From Physcomitrium patens (Eukaryota; Streptophyta; Bryopsida; Funariales; Funariaceae): a DNA stretch of 64,000 nt. Every line of letters starts with the position of its first letter. Position 1 is the stretch's first letter. Shown piece after piece: positions 24,253 to 36,877 of this stretch. The notes under the pieces are model-generated. The model saw only the letters and a list, made by a program, of their open reading frames with translations. It made no database searches and had not been told where the DNA came from. The translations under genes and the position numbers were made by a program. The stretch covers positions 16,524,563 to 16,588,562 of the forward strand of contig NC_037260.1 of NCBI RefSeq assembly GCF_000002425.4, given 5' to 3'.

Positions 24253-24262
<10 letters not shown>
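22285..24262. repeat. Dispersed repeat family, copy 1 of 3
   Basis: Collinear with 31835-33652 almost throughout (shared landmarks TAATTGGTTTTTTAACTTAA, AAAGGCCTCAACAAGCCTA, GATAGACCAACAACCAAATC, CATTTGCATTGACATTGCTA) and with 26775-27740 over its first half. It lies immediately after the direct repeat above, as copy 2 does. No protein domain was recognised on either strand. It ends in an A-rich tract at about 24253-24277. Confidence 0.75.
22870..23180 (+). repeat. Tandem duplication of about 155 bp
   Basis: The stretch starting GCTTTTAATTGGAGATTGCT at 22870 recurs at 23025 with a few substitutions. The related copies at 27410 and 32420 have only one, so the duplication arose in this copy. 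Confidence 0.85.

Positions 24263-24277
<15 letters not shown>
24253..24277 (+). repeat. A-rich homopolymer
   Basis: A run of about 25 A at the end of dispersed repeat copy 1. Confidence 0.85.
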
Positions 24278-24283
<6 letters not shown>

Positions 24284-24629
24284 ATATTTTTCAAACAAAA
24301 ATACATCAAAATTTATATCTTCTTATGCTAGTTCTTTTATTTTCTAGCTTTACATATTATAAATCTTATTTTATTTATTATATATATACTCTTAAATCTA
24401 TTTTTAAAATTCTAAAAATTTAAATTTTTTTATTTTTAAAAAAAAAATTAATTTAAGAATTTTTTTAACAAATGATTTATTTGAAAAGAAAACAAAAAGA
24501 AAAAATATAATTTAATTTTCTTTGGTATTTGGTCAAGCTTCTACATCTAAATTAAATTCAATGTAGTACAACCATTGCATGCTTTTAGAATTTTATCAAA
24601 AAATTTAATTATAATCTTTTAATTATTAT

Positions 24630-24900
24630 GATAGATATATATCTACTATAATTATTACCTAGATAATATGAATAGGTAGAAGTAGGTAAAAAAAAAAATT
24701 ATTACTATATTATCTTCTAGAAATACTTTTTAAAAGATTTTTAGATATAACTATGACTTTTTATATATTTTTAATTGATTGATAGATTAGAAACTTGGTC
24801 AATAAGCTAATTACTTTCTACATATATTAGTAGCTTGCGTAACCCACTAATTATATGGTGCCTATATAGAAAACTTGCCTTCCAAGTTAAGATACATTGT
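24630..24900 (+). mobile_element. Degenerate chromovirus LTR fragment, plus strand
   Basis: Motifs in the same order as the LTR at 38952-39510: AATAGGTAGAAGTAGGTAAA, TTTAATTGATTGATAGATTAG, AAACTTGGTCAATAAGCTAA, AACCCACTAATTATATGGTG, GAAAACTTGCCTTCCAAGT. Both LTR ends are missing. Confidence 0.6.
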
Positions 24901-24904
24901 TGTA

Positions 24905-25231
24905 TTGTGGTTCGGCTACTATATGAAAATAATGTAATTATATACTTAATATATAATTTATTAGGTAACATGATGAGAGCCATGTTAGTAGATTTTAATT
25001 AGTTTTAGAATATAATTTGATTATTACCTTGAAAAGAGGTTGTTTAAAAAGATTACTATAGAATTTGTATAACTTTAATTTCTTTTGGTAGTCGCTTTTA
25101 AGATTGGTTTTGGTTGATAGTAACTTCTTAATATTTAGAATCACCTTTGTTAGATATTGGTGACCTTTGAAAACTTATTTTGGTTCTTTTATTTGGTATT
25201 TAAAGCATAAATTATGTAAATCTTATAAAAA
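24905..25231 (+). repeat. Dispersed repeat, copy 1 (partner 36790-37115)
   Basis: Shared order of GGCTA(C/T)(T/C)ATATGAAAATAAT, ATTTTAGTTGGTT-like, TGTTAGATATTGGTGA and a closing A-rich stretch before GATT(G/A)(A/T)AGAAGGA. In both places it adjoins a chromovirus LTR fragment. Confidence 0.6.
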
Positions 25232-26750
25232 AAAGGATTGAAGAAGGACATCTCTAAGTCGGAACACATAGAATTAGAGAACTCTCCCTGGTTGAGAATT
25301 GAGAATCTTCGGTAGAATGTGCTTCTCTCAGGTCCTTACCATTGTTTCTTTCTCGGTTCTATGTTTACTGAATGTTGTTGGTATTTTCTATATCCGTACA
25401 ATTAAAAATTACTAAAAATTGATCACAACCATATTTGTGTTCTTGTTCCTTCGATCATGTAGAATCAAGCTTTTATTTTGTTTTATTTTATTTCTAAAAC
25501 AATTGGAGTATACCCATCGCATAAATTAAAACAAGAGGATACAACAAAAATGTCGGGGTCTCAATATCTTTTGGGGGGCAAAATTAAAACAAGAAGATAC
25601 AACAAAACCACTTAGGTCTCAATATCTTTTTGGGGGCAAAATTAAAATAAGAGAATACAACAAAACTGCCTAGGTCTCAATATCTTTTGGACAGCAAATT
25701 TGACCTTTTCAGTATCACATTCTTCCATTCTTAAACAACTGACGACTTGAGGTTTTGATGGTGCAAACGCAAAGAATGTGCTGAATTCCTATACAAAGAC
25801 TTGGAGCTTATCATTGTTAAATGCTTGATGAGACCTCATTCCTACTACTCGATCTTGATTGCCAATGGAACAATCGTAAATGCAACAAATATTTTTGGGA
25901 TATTTTTTGCTTTTAAATATTATTAACCAAAATTTAAAATAATCTCATTCCAATTGTGCTTTCATGTCTTGCAACTTTGTGAAATTTTTTATTTTATTTT
26001 ATTTTATTTTTTGAAATATAAAAAGAGGGAGAAAATTATTTCAAATCCACCAACCATAATTTTCAATAATACTTCAAAAACCAAAGCAAATTACTAATTA
26101 ATATCTTAAGCAAAGCTTTTGGAAGACATAAAGTCTTATTACAAACATGTGATCTTATGGCTTAGAAGGCAAAGAATGTAATAGGTGGATCCAAAAAAGC
26201 TTCCAATGCACGTACTATTTTCTTCACTAGGTTTATCAATTATCAAGCACAAGCTCATGCTTCCATTCTTGATTTTAAAAGTTCAATTCCTTGATGGATG
26301 GCTTGGGTGCCAAGCTTAGAGAAACCATTTGGTTCTTGAGCAAGCACTTGATAAGGATTTCTTAGTTTATTCCATAGTTGCTAATATCCTTGATTTTCAA
26401 AAACTTTGGTCTTGGAATTTGATCAAATTCAATAAGGAATGTACAAATGACTCTCCACATTCAAAAATTGTCCTTGGATGGATGTTATCACCTATAAAGT
26501 ATACAACCATTATTTTTTAGAAGTAAAATAGAATAATTTACATGAAAAAAACTTTGTTTGGCTCATGGATTTTTTTTTTGGATCTCATATTATTGTAGTT
26601 GGTAGTTCTTTGTCATATAATTTTGCTAATAATTTATTGTATAAAATCCTCATGAATATTATTGTTAGAGCTTCAAACTCAAGTACTTAGTTATCCAATA
26701 GAAAGATGATTTTGTTATTTGAGTGATCTTTAATTAGAACTTTTATAAAA
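25232..26750. repeat. Direct repeat copy 2 (partner 20878-22210)
   Basis: Same landmarks as the first copy, about 4.35 kb downstream and in the same orientation. It contains a local triplication of a segment of about 60 bp around 25550-25700. The two copies differ at many positions, so the duplication is not recent. Confidence 0.75.
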
Positions 26751-26774
26751 ACTTCTTTTTGGTTTTTAGTTATT

Positions 26775-27740
26775 TTTAGAAAATATCACAATAATTAATT
26801 TTTTAACTTAAATTCAAGCTTCAAGAAGATCTAAACCAATTTTAAAAGTGAATTTTTTCGTACTCTGTAAATATTGAGGTAATAATTGAGATAGTAGAGA
26901 ATAAGAAAAGATAATAAAATAAACAAAATATAGTCATCAAATGTTTGCATAGAAGGCCTCATCATATTTTTTTTACTATTTATTTATTAAATTAAAGATT
27001 CTATTTATCATTTTTCTTATAATGAATATTTTTGCATATTATGGTAGCAAGTTTATAATTCTAGAGTATTTGAATAAAATCATGTCAATGAATTCAAGTT
27101 TTAAAACAACTTAATAAAGAGGTATCAAATGTTCCAATTAAATTCTTGTATTAAAGAAGCTATCTTATAAAATAATGTGACTATTGGCAATTGTAAGAAA
27201 TAAAATTAAAAAAGAAAAATCCAATTCCATATGAGCAAATAATTTAAAGACATAGAGGAAAAAAGAATTCCATACATTCTAATATTTATAAAAAATTTGA
27301 ATGACTTGTTAAAAAAAAAGAGTAGATTTGACATTTGTATGATTTCAACTGAAGCAATCTACAAAGATATAATAAGAAAATTTGTACTAATGGAAGTTGT
27401 AAGTGATTAAGATGCTTCCAAGTAGAGATTATTGTAGCAATGAGCATTACTCATTGATCAAGTCAATAGACCAATAACCAACTTAAAGAAGTTAAGAGGT
27501 GATGGCATCATCTTGTCTTAAAGCGACCAATTAACAACTTTTGATACTATTTAATTACAAAAGTGAATCACAAGAATGTAATTGAATAAATATGTTACAT
27601 CATTACTTTTATAGTTTGCAATAGCTTTTCACTCTATAGCCATTATGCATTAATCTATCCATATCAATAAAAGTAACTTCTAATTACAATCTTCTCTGAA
27701 TATTAATTATTACAAATAATTTCTATTACAAAAGTTTACA
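26775..27740. repeat. Dispersed repeat family, copy 2 of 3 (diverged, shortened)
   Basis: Shares TTTTTTAACTTAAATTCAAG, AAGGCCTCA, TATTTTTGCATATTATGGTA and TAGACCAATAACCAA with the copies at 22285 and 31835. The second half of the family is missing. An insertion of about 50 bp interrupts it near 26960. Confidence 0.65.
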
Positions 27741-27799
27741 TATTTAGATTCCAATTTCAATTCCAATGAGTTGTAAAATTATTAGATATATAATTTAGC

Positions 27800-29735
27800 T
27801 AAATATTGACTTAAAGACCTAAACATCTTTATTATATATAAAATAAAATTCACCTTGTGAAAAGATACATGTCTATTAATTCTAAATATTATCTATAACT
27901 ATCTTTCTATTCAATCTCTTGGTCTATGATATATTTGTTTATACAAACTAAATTTTGATTCCAATAATTAAATATAGAACCACAAATGCAACTTAAGCAA
28001 ATATAAAGCACAAAATAAAATAAAATTCTTAAAAATTATGATATAACTTCCACAAATCTAAATCATAATATAGCAAAAACTTATTCTCTTTGATAAAAGC
28101 ATAAATTAGAAAATCTCTTGGAACAAAATAAAAGGAAAAAAATAACAATAACTATTAATGCACTTCATTTAACACAAATGTATTGCTATCATTATTTGAA
28201 GGAAAAAAATTTAATAATGGCATTAACAACTATGCTCTTTTTATCTTTCAATTTCAACAAAAATCCTCATCAAAATATAGGTATGCATAGTCATCTAATA
28301 TTACTTCAAACTAGAGCACAATCATCTTCTACTACTTCAATCAAGTAGACCTAACACAACCTCCTCAAGAAGCCATCACTATCTAACAAACCATATTTGA
28401 TAAAACCCTCTTTAGGTTAAATGATATAAAGACATTCTATAGTTTGAATGTGCTTTTGGACCATATCAAAGCATCATAACAAAATGAAGTATTAACAACA
28501 AACTTGGATAATTCACAACAAAAAAAAAATAATAATAATAATAAAAGAAAAAAGAAAAAATCAAAATAGAAACAAATACTAAAGAAGCTTAGAGTACAAT
28601 GAAATTTTTTCTACGTATGTTGTTTTTTTGACATGAGTGTGGCTGTGGCAGTGTTGTGGTAATGATCGAAGTGTGGTTTTGCTGCATCGTGGAGTTGCGT
28701 GGTGTGGTTGCCGATCTAGTGGCCATGGCAACGGGAAGTTCAGGTTGACTGCAAAAACCTGGACAATTCCTTCCGTTGATTCCTTCAAGATAGATGCAGT
28801 GACAGAGTGGAAGAGCTCCGCGTAGTTGCAGCGTGTGTCTGCGTGGACCGATTTTTTTTCCGATGCTGTTCTCCTAGTTAAAGTGCTACGGTGCAGCATT
28901 GGTTCCTGGGCTGCAATGACGTGCTACGGTTGTTAAATTCTCTTGTTAGAAGTGGTGGCGATGATGTGGTATGAGCAGGTCGTGTGGGTAGGAACGATAG
29001 AAGAGGTCCTTTGGATCTATTGCTCCACATTGTATCTAGAAAAGCTAGCAACCACGTTAGAATCACGAGAGCAGCTGCTTCATTCAAATTGCCGTGGCTC
29101 TACTTGTCATCCCCAAAGTTCTGCCTATGAAGGCGGTGGAGGAGTCAACAAAATTGGTGGCTAAATTGCATCGCCATGAAATTTATGTATGGGACATGAT
29201 TCCAATTCATGGAGAGTTTTTAAGACTTCAGTAACTTAAGGAGTGAGGATCAGAGTCATTAGATGGCAAAGTAGAAATGTTATTTTGGCGCAATGAGCAT
29301 ATTCTAATTTTAACGCATGCTGCAACAAAAAATGAAAGGTTCACGCTACTTCTGGTGGGGGCCATTTTTTTGGGCTACATATTTGGTGGCAATTGAGTCC
29401 AGGTCGAGCAGTTGATGCTGACATCACTAATATTCTAGACTGTGCCTGCACGATCTAATGAAGTAATTTTGCAGGAGACCATCTCTACCACCTTGCATGA
29501 TATTTTGAAGCTAAAATAAGTTTGGCATTTGTGTCCTAGTAGGAAATAGGTTGCATCAAGAAACTCTGAATCTTCTTCCCTGCCCTTGGTTGCAGAGGTG
29601 TTGGGAGCTCTTACAACCTTCAGTTTTGATAGGTGGTCTGTTCATAAATTAATAGTTGGGTTTTCAACCATTGTCAACAACTAGTTCATTAGTAAAAATT
29701 AATTGTATCAAATGAATTACAAGTTTGTGAAGCAG
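27800..29735. other. No recognised gene; GC content rises over 28620-29160
   Basis: 27800-28600 is plain AT-rich sequence. 28620-29160 is GC-richer, with overlapping open stretches of up to about 105 codons on both strands but no motif. No second copy was found in the window. Confidence 0.45.
29732..29735. repeat. Left target-site duplication GCAG (from GCGG?)
   Basis: GCAG precedes the TGTTGTATTACATG start of the LTR. The right flank at 31069-31072 is GTGA. Both fit GCGG after C-to-T or G-to-A changes, but neither is exact. Confidence 0.35.
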
Positions 29736-31068
29736 TGTTGTATTACATGAAGTCTGCTTGAGTAAGCAAAAATGGAACTTGCAACAAAACGATCCTAACA
29801 ACTCTAATGAAATCCTAAATAAACTTTAATAACAATGTTAATTGATCATTAATTAAATCTACAAGAAGTATTGAGAACCTACAAAAGAAACATATAGAAA
29901 TCATAAAATAATCTTAACAAATTATATATAATAAAAAAATCTTAAAAAAATATCAAAAATTGAAAACTTAATTGAATCCTAATCAAATCTTAATGTAACC
30001 ATCAATAAATCTTAATGAAATTTTAAATCCTAAATAAGTCCTAATCAAATTTCAAATAAATCTTAATTAAATTCTAATCAAATCCTATGTAAATCTTAAA
30101 TCCTAATCCTAAGTCAAATCCTTATCAAAATTTTAAAAAATCTTAATAAAATCTTAGACAAATTTTAATCAAATCTTAGATAAATTCTAATTTAATCGTA
30201 GATAAATCTTAATCAAATCCTAAGCAAATTCTAAATCCTAATCCTTGGCCAAATCTTAATGAAATCCTAAAAATTAAATTTTGTATAGATATTTAAATCA
30301 TGATTGCTCTTATCAAATTTTTCTTCAATTCAACTAAGAGATATTTTTAAGATTTGAATTATTTATTGATCCTAAAACTCAAATTTCCAAGATTGTAACC
30401 TACAAAAATCTTCATATGCTTCAATCAAATTATTGAGTTGATCTCAAATTTCTCACATACATTAACAACAAGCACAACAGCAAATTGCTTAATTTTCACC
30501 TACACACATGCTATGAAACTTAAAAAATCCTAAAATTTATAAACTTATTTTTATTTTTTAAAATCTAAATCCACTAGGTATATTATTAACTTTGAAAATC
30601 TTTTAAAAATTTAATATTAGTCCAAATGACATAAGACAAATATTTAACAATCTTTCCTTAAATTTAATCTTAAATTCTTTCTTTGATTTATAAAAGAACT
30701 CAAAGTTGCCACAAGTATTGGATTTTGTGTTTTAGGATCTAATTTTGTCTCTAATTGGCAATTAATCCTCTTTAAGTATCTTTTCTATCTTTTTGAGATA
30801 TTTTTTGTTAAAATAAACTTCTAATTCTTTTTTACATATAGCTATATTGTTTATTTTTCTAATCTATATTATTTTTATTTATTTATTTATTTATGGCTCT
30901 ACAAAGTAAAAGGGTTTTTTTTTTCATAAAAAGGGATCCAATCCTAATAGATTTTACTACCTGCCTATCATTTATCTATATTTTTTTATTATATTTTTTT
31001 AATTAGGCTCTTCTATAATATTATACTTTCATTCTTCTTTCACCTAATGGCTGTATTACTACATGATA
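29736..31068. mobile_element. Probable solo LTR, GCGG-target family
   Basis: The start TGTTGTATTACATG and nearby GGAACTTGCAACAAAACGATCC match the beginning of the LTR at 2802. The end (TATCTATATTTTT...CTTTCACC...GTATTACTACATGATA) matches 4330-4443, with ATGATA for ACGACA (two C-to-T changes). It shares the same AAATCCTAA-rich array (29800-30260). No coding domains are inside. Confidence 0.55.
29800..30260 (+). repeat. Degenerate CCTAA-type array in the solo LTR
   Basis: Irregular repeats of AAATCCTAA, AATCTTAAT and AAATCTTAGA, more decayed than the array at 2876-3415 but in the corresponding part of the LTR. Confidence 0.55.
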
Positions 31069-31389
31069 GTGATTCTAACAACTTTGTTCTTACTCAAGTA
31101 AAAGATCAAAGCATTGGTTCTAAGTCTTTGAATAATGTATTCGAAGCGATACAAAGAACAAGTAGAAGTCATAAAGAGGAGCTCATAAGATCACATAAAG
31201 GTATTACCATCATTCTACAAGCTATGAGTTACTTACTTTTGAGTGATTTTCAAATTGAGCAGATTGTTTCTACCTTTGAATCCAATTTAATAAAAAAAAT
31301 TAATTACAATTAAAATTAACAACAAGAAGATTTAGATGTGGTTGATGAAATAGGATAAAGTTGGATAAAGTTAGGATTTGGGATGAATT

Positions 31390-31800
31390 ATTGAATTATA
31401 TGAATGTACTCAATGAATAATCATTTACAAATGAATAGTTAGTCTTGGATAAAAATTATCAATAGATTAATTTTAAATAAATAGAAATTATCATAAGATT
31501 AAAAAAATAAGAAATAATAAAAATATAAAAATATAAAAATATATTAATAAAGATTTTAAATTACATAGAAATTATCAAATAACTTATTATTTATAAATAT
31601 GAGTTAATAATAGAATTTTGGCTTTATTATTTAGATTATTTAAGAAGAATAAAGAGTTAATTGATTAGAATTTAATTAATAGTTATAACTTCTAAATTTT
31701 ATATAGTTAATTCACTTGTTATAAATTAGAGTAAACTTCCAATTAGTCGAGGCTTGCTTTACCTCACAATAAAGAATAGAATTATCCAAAGATCTAACTT
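31390..31800 (+). repeat. Partial copy of the repeat at 15115-15620
   Basis: ATGAATGTACTCAATGAATA with CATTTACAAATGAATAG recalls the 36-bp unit. It is followed by the shared TTAATTCACTTGTTAT...AAACTTCCAA(T)TAGT...TTTACCTCACAA segment. Confidence 0.5.
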
Positions 31801-31834
31801 ATTTTTTCTATCATTGGTTTAAGGTCATTTTTTA

Positions 31835-32363
31835 AAAATATTGCTATAATTGGTTTTTTAACTTAAATTCATGCCTCTAGACGACCTAAACTAATTTTAA
31901 AAGTGAATTTTTTAGCACTAAATGAAAATTGAGGTAAAAATTGAGATAATAGAAAATAAACTAAGCTAATTTAATAAAAAAAATATAGTTATAAAATATT
32001 TGTATAAAAGGCCTCAACAAGCCTATAACACGTATTTTTGCATAATATAGTTACAAATTCACAATTCTAGAGGGTTTGAAAGAAATCATATCAATCAAAT
32101 TAAGTTTCAAAACGGCTTAGTAAAGAGATATTAGATATTGTAATCAAATTCTTGTATTTTAGAAGCTGTCATGTAAAAGCTTTTGAGTATTGGCAAGTAT
32201 AAGAAATAAAAAAAATACCAATTCTATGCAAGCAAACAACTTCAAGATGTCAAATAAAAAAGAGCTTTATACATTCTAATATCTACAAGACATTTGAATG
32301 CCTTATTGAAGAAAGAGAGTAGATTTGACATTTGTATGATATGAACTCTAGCAATCAATAAAG

Positions 32364-32398
<35 letters not shown>

Positions 32399-33652
32399 AC
32401 TAATAAAAGTTGCAAGTGTTGAATATGCTTTCTATTTGAAATTGCTATAGCAATGAGTATTACTTATTGATTATGTTGATAGACCAACAACCAAATCAAA
32501 GAATTTGAGGATTAATATTATTAATTTGTCTTAAGGAGACCAATCAATAACTTTTGACACCATTTAATTGCAAAAGTAAATCACAGAAAAGCAATTGAGT
32601 AGAAAAATCACAATATCATTACTTATGTATTCTGCAATAGCTTCTAACTTTATAGCCATAATATATCAATCTATCCATATCAATAAGTACAACTTCTTTG
32701 AATACTAATTATTATAAATAATCCCTATTGCCAAAGATTGCATATTTAGATTCAACTTCAATTCTAAGGAATTACAAAATAATTAGATATATAATTTAGT
32801 TCAATAGTAACTTCAATACTCATCAATAATGGTACCAATTGGGTGGTTTGCTGCACGAGTATCAATCAAAGTAGTAGTTAAAACATAGACATGTTGTCAA
32901 TGAAATATTTGAAACTAAATTTGTACATAGCTTACATTTGCAAAAGCTTTGATTTGGTCAATACTTCAATACATTGTAAGCATTTGCATTGACATTGCTA
33001 AAACAACAAAGATACTAGTAGAAGAAGGCATTAGCCGATGTTGCATACTTTGATAAAGTAAAGTTTTAAGGTAAAAGAACAATGGACTAAAATTTAAAAC
33101 ACTTCTTGTAGAATAAAAACCAAACATGAAAAAATTCTATTGATATGATACTAAATAATTTACTACAGTATGTGTTTTACTATATTCTTGAATTCTAATG
33201 ATTGAATAAATTATCTATTTATATTTGGTTTAAATTTGTGTACCATATTTTTTCAAAAAAATCACATCATTTTTGAACAAAAAATATAAAATAACCTCTA
33301 TGTGAAAAACATGATCTGAATAAGCTTAATAAAGTATAGATCCATTAATTGGTAAACAACTCAATAGAGATTTTCCAAGCCTCTGTATAAAAGGGCCATA
33401 TTCCTTCAAAGCTGAGACAAATGGTAGATAATAAAATAACTTCTTGGTATTAAAGAAATTATATAATCAAATAGAATAATAAAATATTTTATAGTAGAAT
33501 AATTATATTTAAAGATGTAAAGCTCAGTAAATGGATATTCTTCTTGCATTGCTAATTCCACCTTTATGATATTAGTAGATAAGATGTCAATTCCTTGTAC
33601 CATGCTCCAATCTATAATGCATTAGAAACACCTTAATTTGAAGAAAAATAAA
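31835..33652. repeat. Dispersed repeat family, copy 3 of 3
   Basis: Collinear with 22285-24262 over its whole length, without the 155-bp tandem duplication. An A-rich homopolymer interrupts it at about 32368-32395. Confidence 0.8.
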
Positions 33653-34064
33653 ACAAAAACAATCAAACAAACAAACAAAAACATTACATATTTTGCAAAC
33701 AAACAAACAAAACAAATCATCAAATATTAGACATAGAAAGGTCAAATATTGTAGAAAAGTATTAAAAGAAAGGTGGACTAAGATTAACAAAAAGACATAT
33801 TCTTTGCAAGAGCAAATTGTACAAAGCCCTAAGCTTAAAAATGCCTTAAATGAGAACCACGACATTGCATCCACGACCTCTGGCTATTGCGGAGAAACAC
33901 TTGCAAATGATCACAGCAAGTACCGAATTCGCAGGCATCCATCGACACAGTTTGATTGGATTGGTTGTGTGATGTTTTGATTTTTGTTCTTCCAATTTGG
34001 GGTCTGTGTACATCCGCTCAACTCAATGTGAGTTGGCTCCGACCCAAGAATGATGACTAGTCTA
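33653..34064. other. Transition from AT-rich to GC-rich sequence, no gene recognised
   Basis: (AAAC)-type simple repeat at 33655-33715, then sequence of rising GC content. No domain or second copy was recognised. Confidence 0.5.
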
Positions 34065-34631
34065 TGTGACGTCCCCCACTGGCGGGGTCCAAAATAATGG
34101 TTGTGTCTACTCTACTCCGACTGCCGCAGCGTGTGTCGGCGACGAAGATCGCGCCTTCCCATTACTCGGTCGCTTCCGCTTGACCGAGACGCTGCCATTG
34201 ATGTCGAGTATTGCTGTACAGATGTTTACAAAGCCGTGGCAAATGCCTTGGGAGTGTGCTGCGTACTGCGTAGCTTGCACAATCCTTTTTCATGACCGCC
34301 ACTTCGACGAGCCACCGTCTCCTTCTGAGCCGTCGGACCAGCCACAGCTGTGTGAGTTGCCGGGTCTCCACTTGGAGGAGCCACCATCGCCTTCGTAGTC
34401 ATAATCGCAGCTGTGTGAGTTGCCGGGTCTCCACTTGGAAGAGCCACCATCGCCTTCCCAAGCTGCCATTTGGGTGTGCGAGATCACGTATCGAGTGTCG
34501 AGGAGAGAGCGGTTATTTTCTTTTTGTCCGCCAGGGGCGACAGCGCGCAAGGCTGCGATCAGTGGCTATCAATTGGACACTCCGAAAGCAGGAGAGGAGG
34601 CGGACGTCGTCCTCCGAGCCGCGTTTCAAAG
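34065..34631. mobile_element. GC-rich mobile unit, inverted twin of 63448-64000
   Basis: 34079-34631 matches the reverse complement of 63448-64000 base for base in length (553 bp), with only about three substitutions found by comparing all reading frames. The twin runs off the window, so the left limit is unknown; TGTGACGTCCCCCACTGG at 34065 would be a plausible LTR-type start. The unit is clearly GC-richer than its surroundings and contains two GDGGSSKWRPGNSHSC-type repeats plus a partial third (34292-34450, minus strand). No protein family is recognised. Confidence 0.7.
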
Positions 34632-34758
34632 TCATTAAGTTCAAATTCTGCGACTCAAGTTCATTGCTCAATTTTTTGCTTTTTTAATTTTCTTGATTTC
34701 TTTTGCACCTTTTTCTTCTTCTCCTCTTCACATTTTATCTCTTTACAATCTCTTAAGC

Positions 34759-36275
34759 ATGTCAGTAGAGAAAGACTTGATTGGCATTCAGCATTTTAAC
34801 AAAATAAAATTTCACACATGGAAATGGCAAATTCACAATCTGTAGATGGTACTGTTAAGTATGATTCTAGTGATGAAGAGTGAAACAAACAAGATTACAA
34901 CACATATGTATTATTTATGTCTTCAATTGAGCAAAAATTCTTAGATTTTCTTACTTCTTACTCTACTGCACAAGAAGTCTAGGATTGACTTCATAAAGAA
35001 CATGTGCATAAAAGCAACAAAAACATAGATGAATTATAGAATCAATTTTTTGATGTTACTTCAAAATGGACAAACAACATCAAATTTTATTGCATAACTT
35101 GAACTCATTATCAGTGAATTATGCAAACTAGGTAATATTTTATTTTTTGATAATTTCTTGTTATCCAACAAATCTTCTTGCTAGTTTTTTTGGTTTTACA
35201 AGCAATTGGGAGAGTATTTCAAGAAAAGATTAAAAATCAGCCAACCTTAAACTTTGTTTAAAAAAGAAACAAAATTTTTACGTCAAATTTGCCAAAATAC
35301 TACTTTTAAAACTTAGGTTCTTTATATCAATCGTGGATGTTTATTAACAAATAGGAATAATAGAGATTTCTCATCTAATATGAACATTTGTTTGTGCAAC
35401 TTTAATTAAGGTATGTCTCTCTTTTATCTTCTTTTTTTTTTCTTATTTTTCATATAATATTTCTTTTTCACATGTAAAATTTCTCTCCTTATTCTTCAAT
35501 TTGTTCACAAAATTTGCAAAGCTATGAACTTGCTGAATTTTAAAGACATATATGTTGCAATAGTTGGAGGCTTCTTGGTCACTAGTATTAAGAGTGTTTA
35601 TATAATAAATTTTATTTTTAGCTATCAATTTTATATTTTGGTCCTTCTACTTAAGCTTCTTTCACTAAATTCATCAATTTTGCTATGTTTTATCTATTGA
35701 CCAAGGCTCAATATTCAAATAATGAATTTTATTCTTTGAACTCTTCTTATGATTCTTCATATGCTCATGCCCACAAGTTTTATGCTTATGATGAAAAAAC
35801 ATGTTTGCCTAATTATTTTAGCAACCTCACTTAATAGTAGCATAGAAAAACACATTGCTTGAATTATTCTAAATATTCTTTTAGCTTCCTATATATTTTC
35901 ATTAATAAATAGATTACTAAAAATAGAGCTACAAAACACATGACAAATCAATTACAATGGTTCATCAATTATAAACCATTATCAACCTATGCTATATCGT
36001 TGGTTGAAACCCTAGTTGAATATACATGCTATGATACAAGAACCATTGATATAAAAATCTTAGTACAATTACCCTCTCAAACCAAAATTCATCTTTTGTA
36101 ACCAATTTTTTATATTCCAAATTTTGACTAAAATTTATTCAGTCTTATAAAGGTAGCAAGATAATACAAATTTTTTACTCTTTGTAAAGACCACACATAT
36201 AGATTCATTCAAGAAAACCAACTTATTATGATTAGTCATATGTGCCAAGGTTCTTATATTCTTGACTTTATTATA
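34759..36275 (+). mobile_element. Decayed Ty1/copia fragment, plus strand
   Basis: gag begins at ATG 34759 (MSVEKDLIGIQHF...FHTWKWQIHNL), the common copia gag start with the conserved Trp. STAQEV near 34966 and DELxNQFFDV near 35029 continue UBN2 gag through stops. At about 35938-36150, HMTNQLQWFINYKPLSTYAI and then PSQTKIHL...YIPNFDxNLFSLIKVAR match the copia protease/pre-integrase boundary, and QLIMISHMCQGSYILD near 36210-36260 matches the GAG-pre-integrase domain. Integrase and RT were not recognised downstream. The element is heavily mutated. Confidence 0.65.
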
Positions 36276-36399
36276 TTTCTTTCTCTAGTCATTATTTTTT
36301 ATGCAACATCATATAAAAATATCTTGCCATCATAAGAGTTACAAGATTTATATACATAATAATTCTACCTCATGTATTTATATTATAATATAATAAAAT

Positions 36400-36765
36400 T
36401 ATCAAGGACATGAATCTTGAAGAAAAAAACTTCAATACATTCTTGTGTCACTTAAAAGAACTAAAAAATAACTCAAAGTTGATATAGTATTAAACTAGAA
36501 TGGCTATTGCCAAAGACAAGAATATTAGAAAGCCTTGAAATAAGACTAAGAACTAAAAAGGCATTGATAAGAGTGAAGAAGTCTTTATTCTTGCCTCTAT
36601 ATATTCTTAATTATGAGCTATGAAGCAATATCCTATAGGACCTCTAAACATATTGACTTTGCAAGATAAGTATCTTAACTTCCAAGGCAAGTTTTTTATA
36701 TGTGCACCACATAATTAGTATGTTTTACAAGCTATCAATATAAGGTGAATTTGTTGATTAAATTT
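36400..36765 (-). mobile_element. Chromovirus LTR fragment, minus strand
   Basis: Starts TATCAAGGACA (reverse complement of the LTR end TGTCCTTGATA), then TTAAACTAGAATGGCTATTG, AAGAGTGAAGAAGTC and GACTTTGCAAGATAAGTATC, in the order expected for the reverse complement of 38952-39510. It breaks off within U3. Confidence 0.7.
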
Positions 36766-36789
36766 CAGATGTGAAATACTCGAGGTTCT

Positions 36790-36834
36790 TCTGATTTGTA
36801 TATAGGATGTCATATAATTTGGCTATCATATGAA

Positions 36835-36877
<43 letters not shown>

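Noticed and set aside
29106-29735. Decayed gag-like frame upstream of the solo LTR at 29736
   Set aside because: About nine stops in 200 codons is near the random rate, and no motif was found.
34066-34398. Long open frames in the GC-rich unit as genes, and a VQMFTKPW motif as a copia RNase H end (ADxFTKPL)
   Set aside because: Open frames overlap on both strands and in several phases, as expected from composition. The match to the copia motif covers only a few residues with no upstream RNase H blocks.
34060-34636. Target-site duplication GTCTA/GTCAT around the GC-rich unit
   Set aside because: Two mismatches in five, and the right limit is uncertain because the shared sequence may end by chance.
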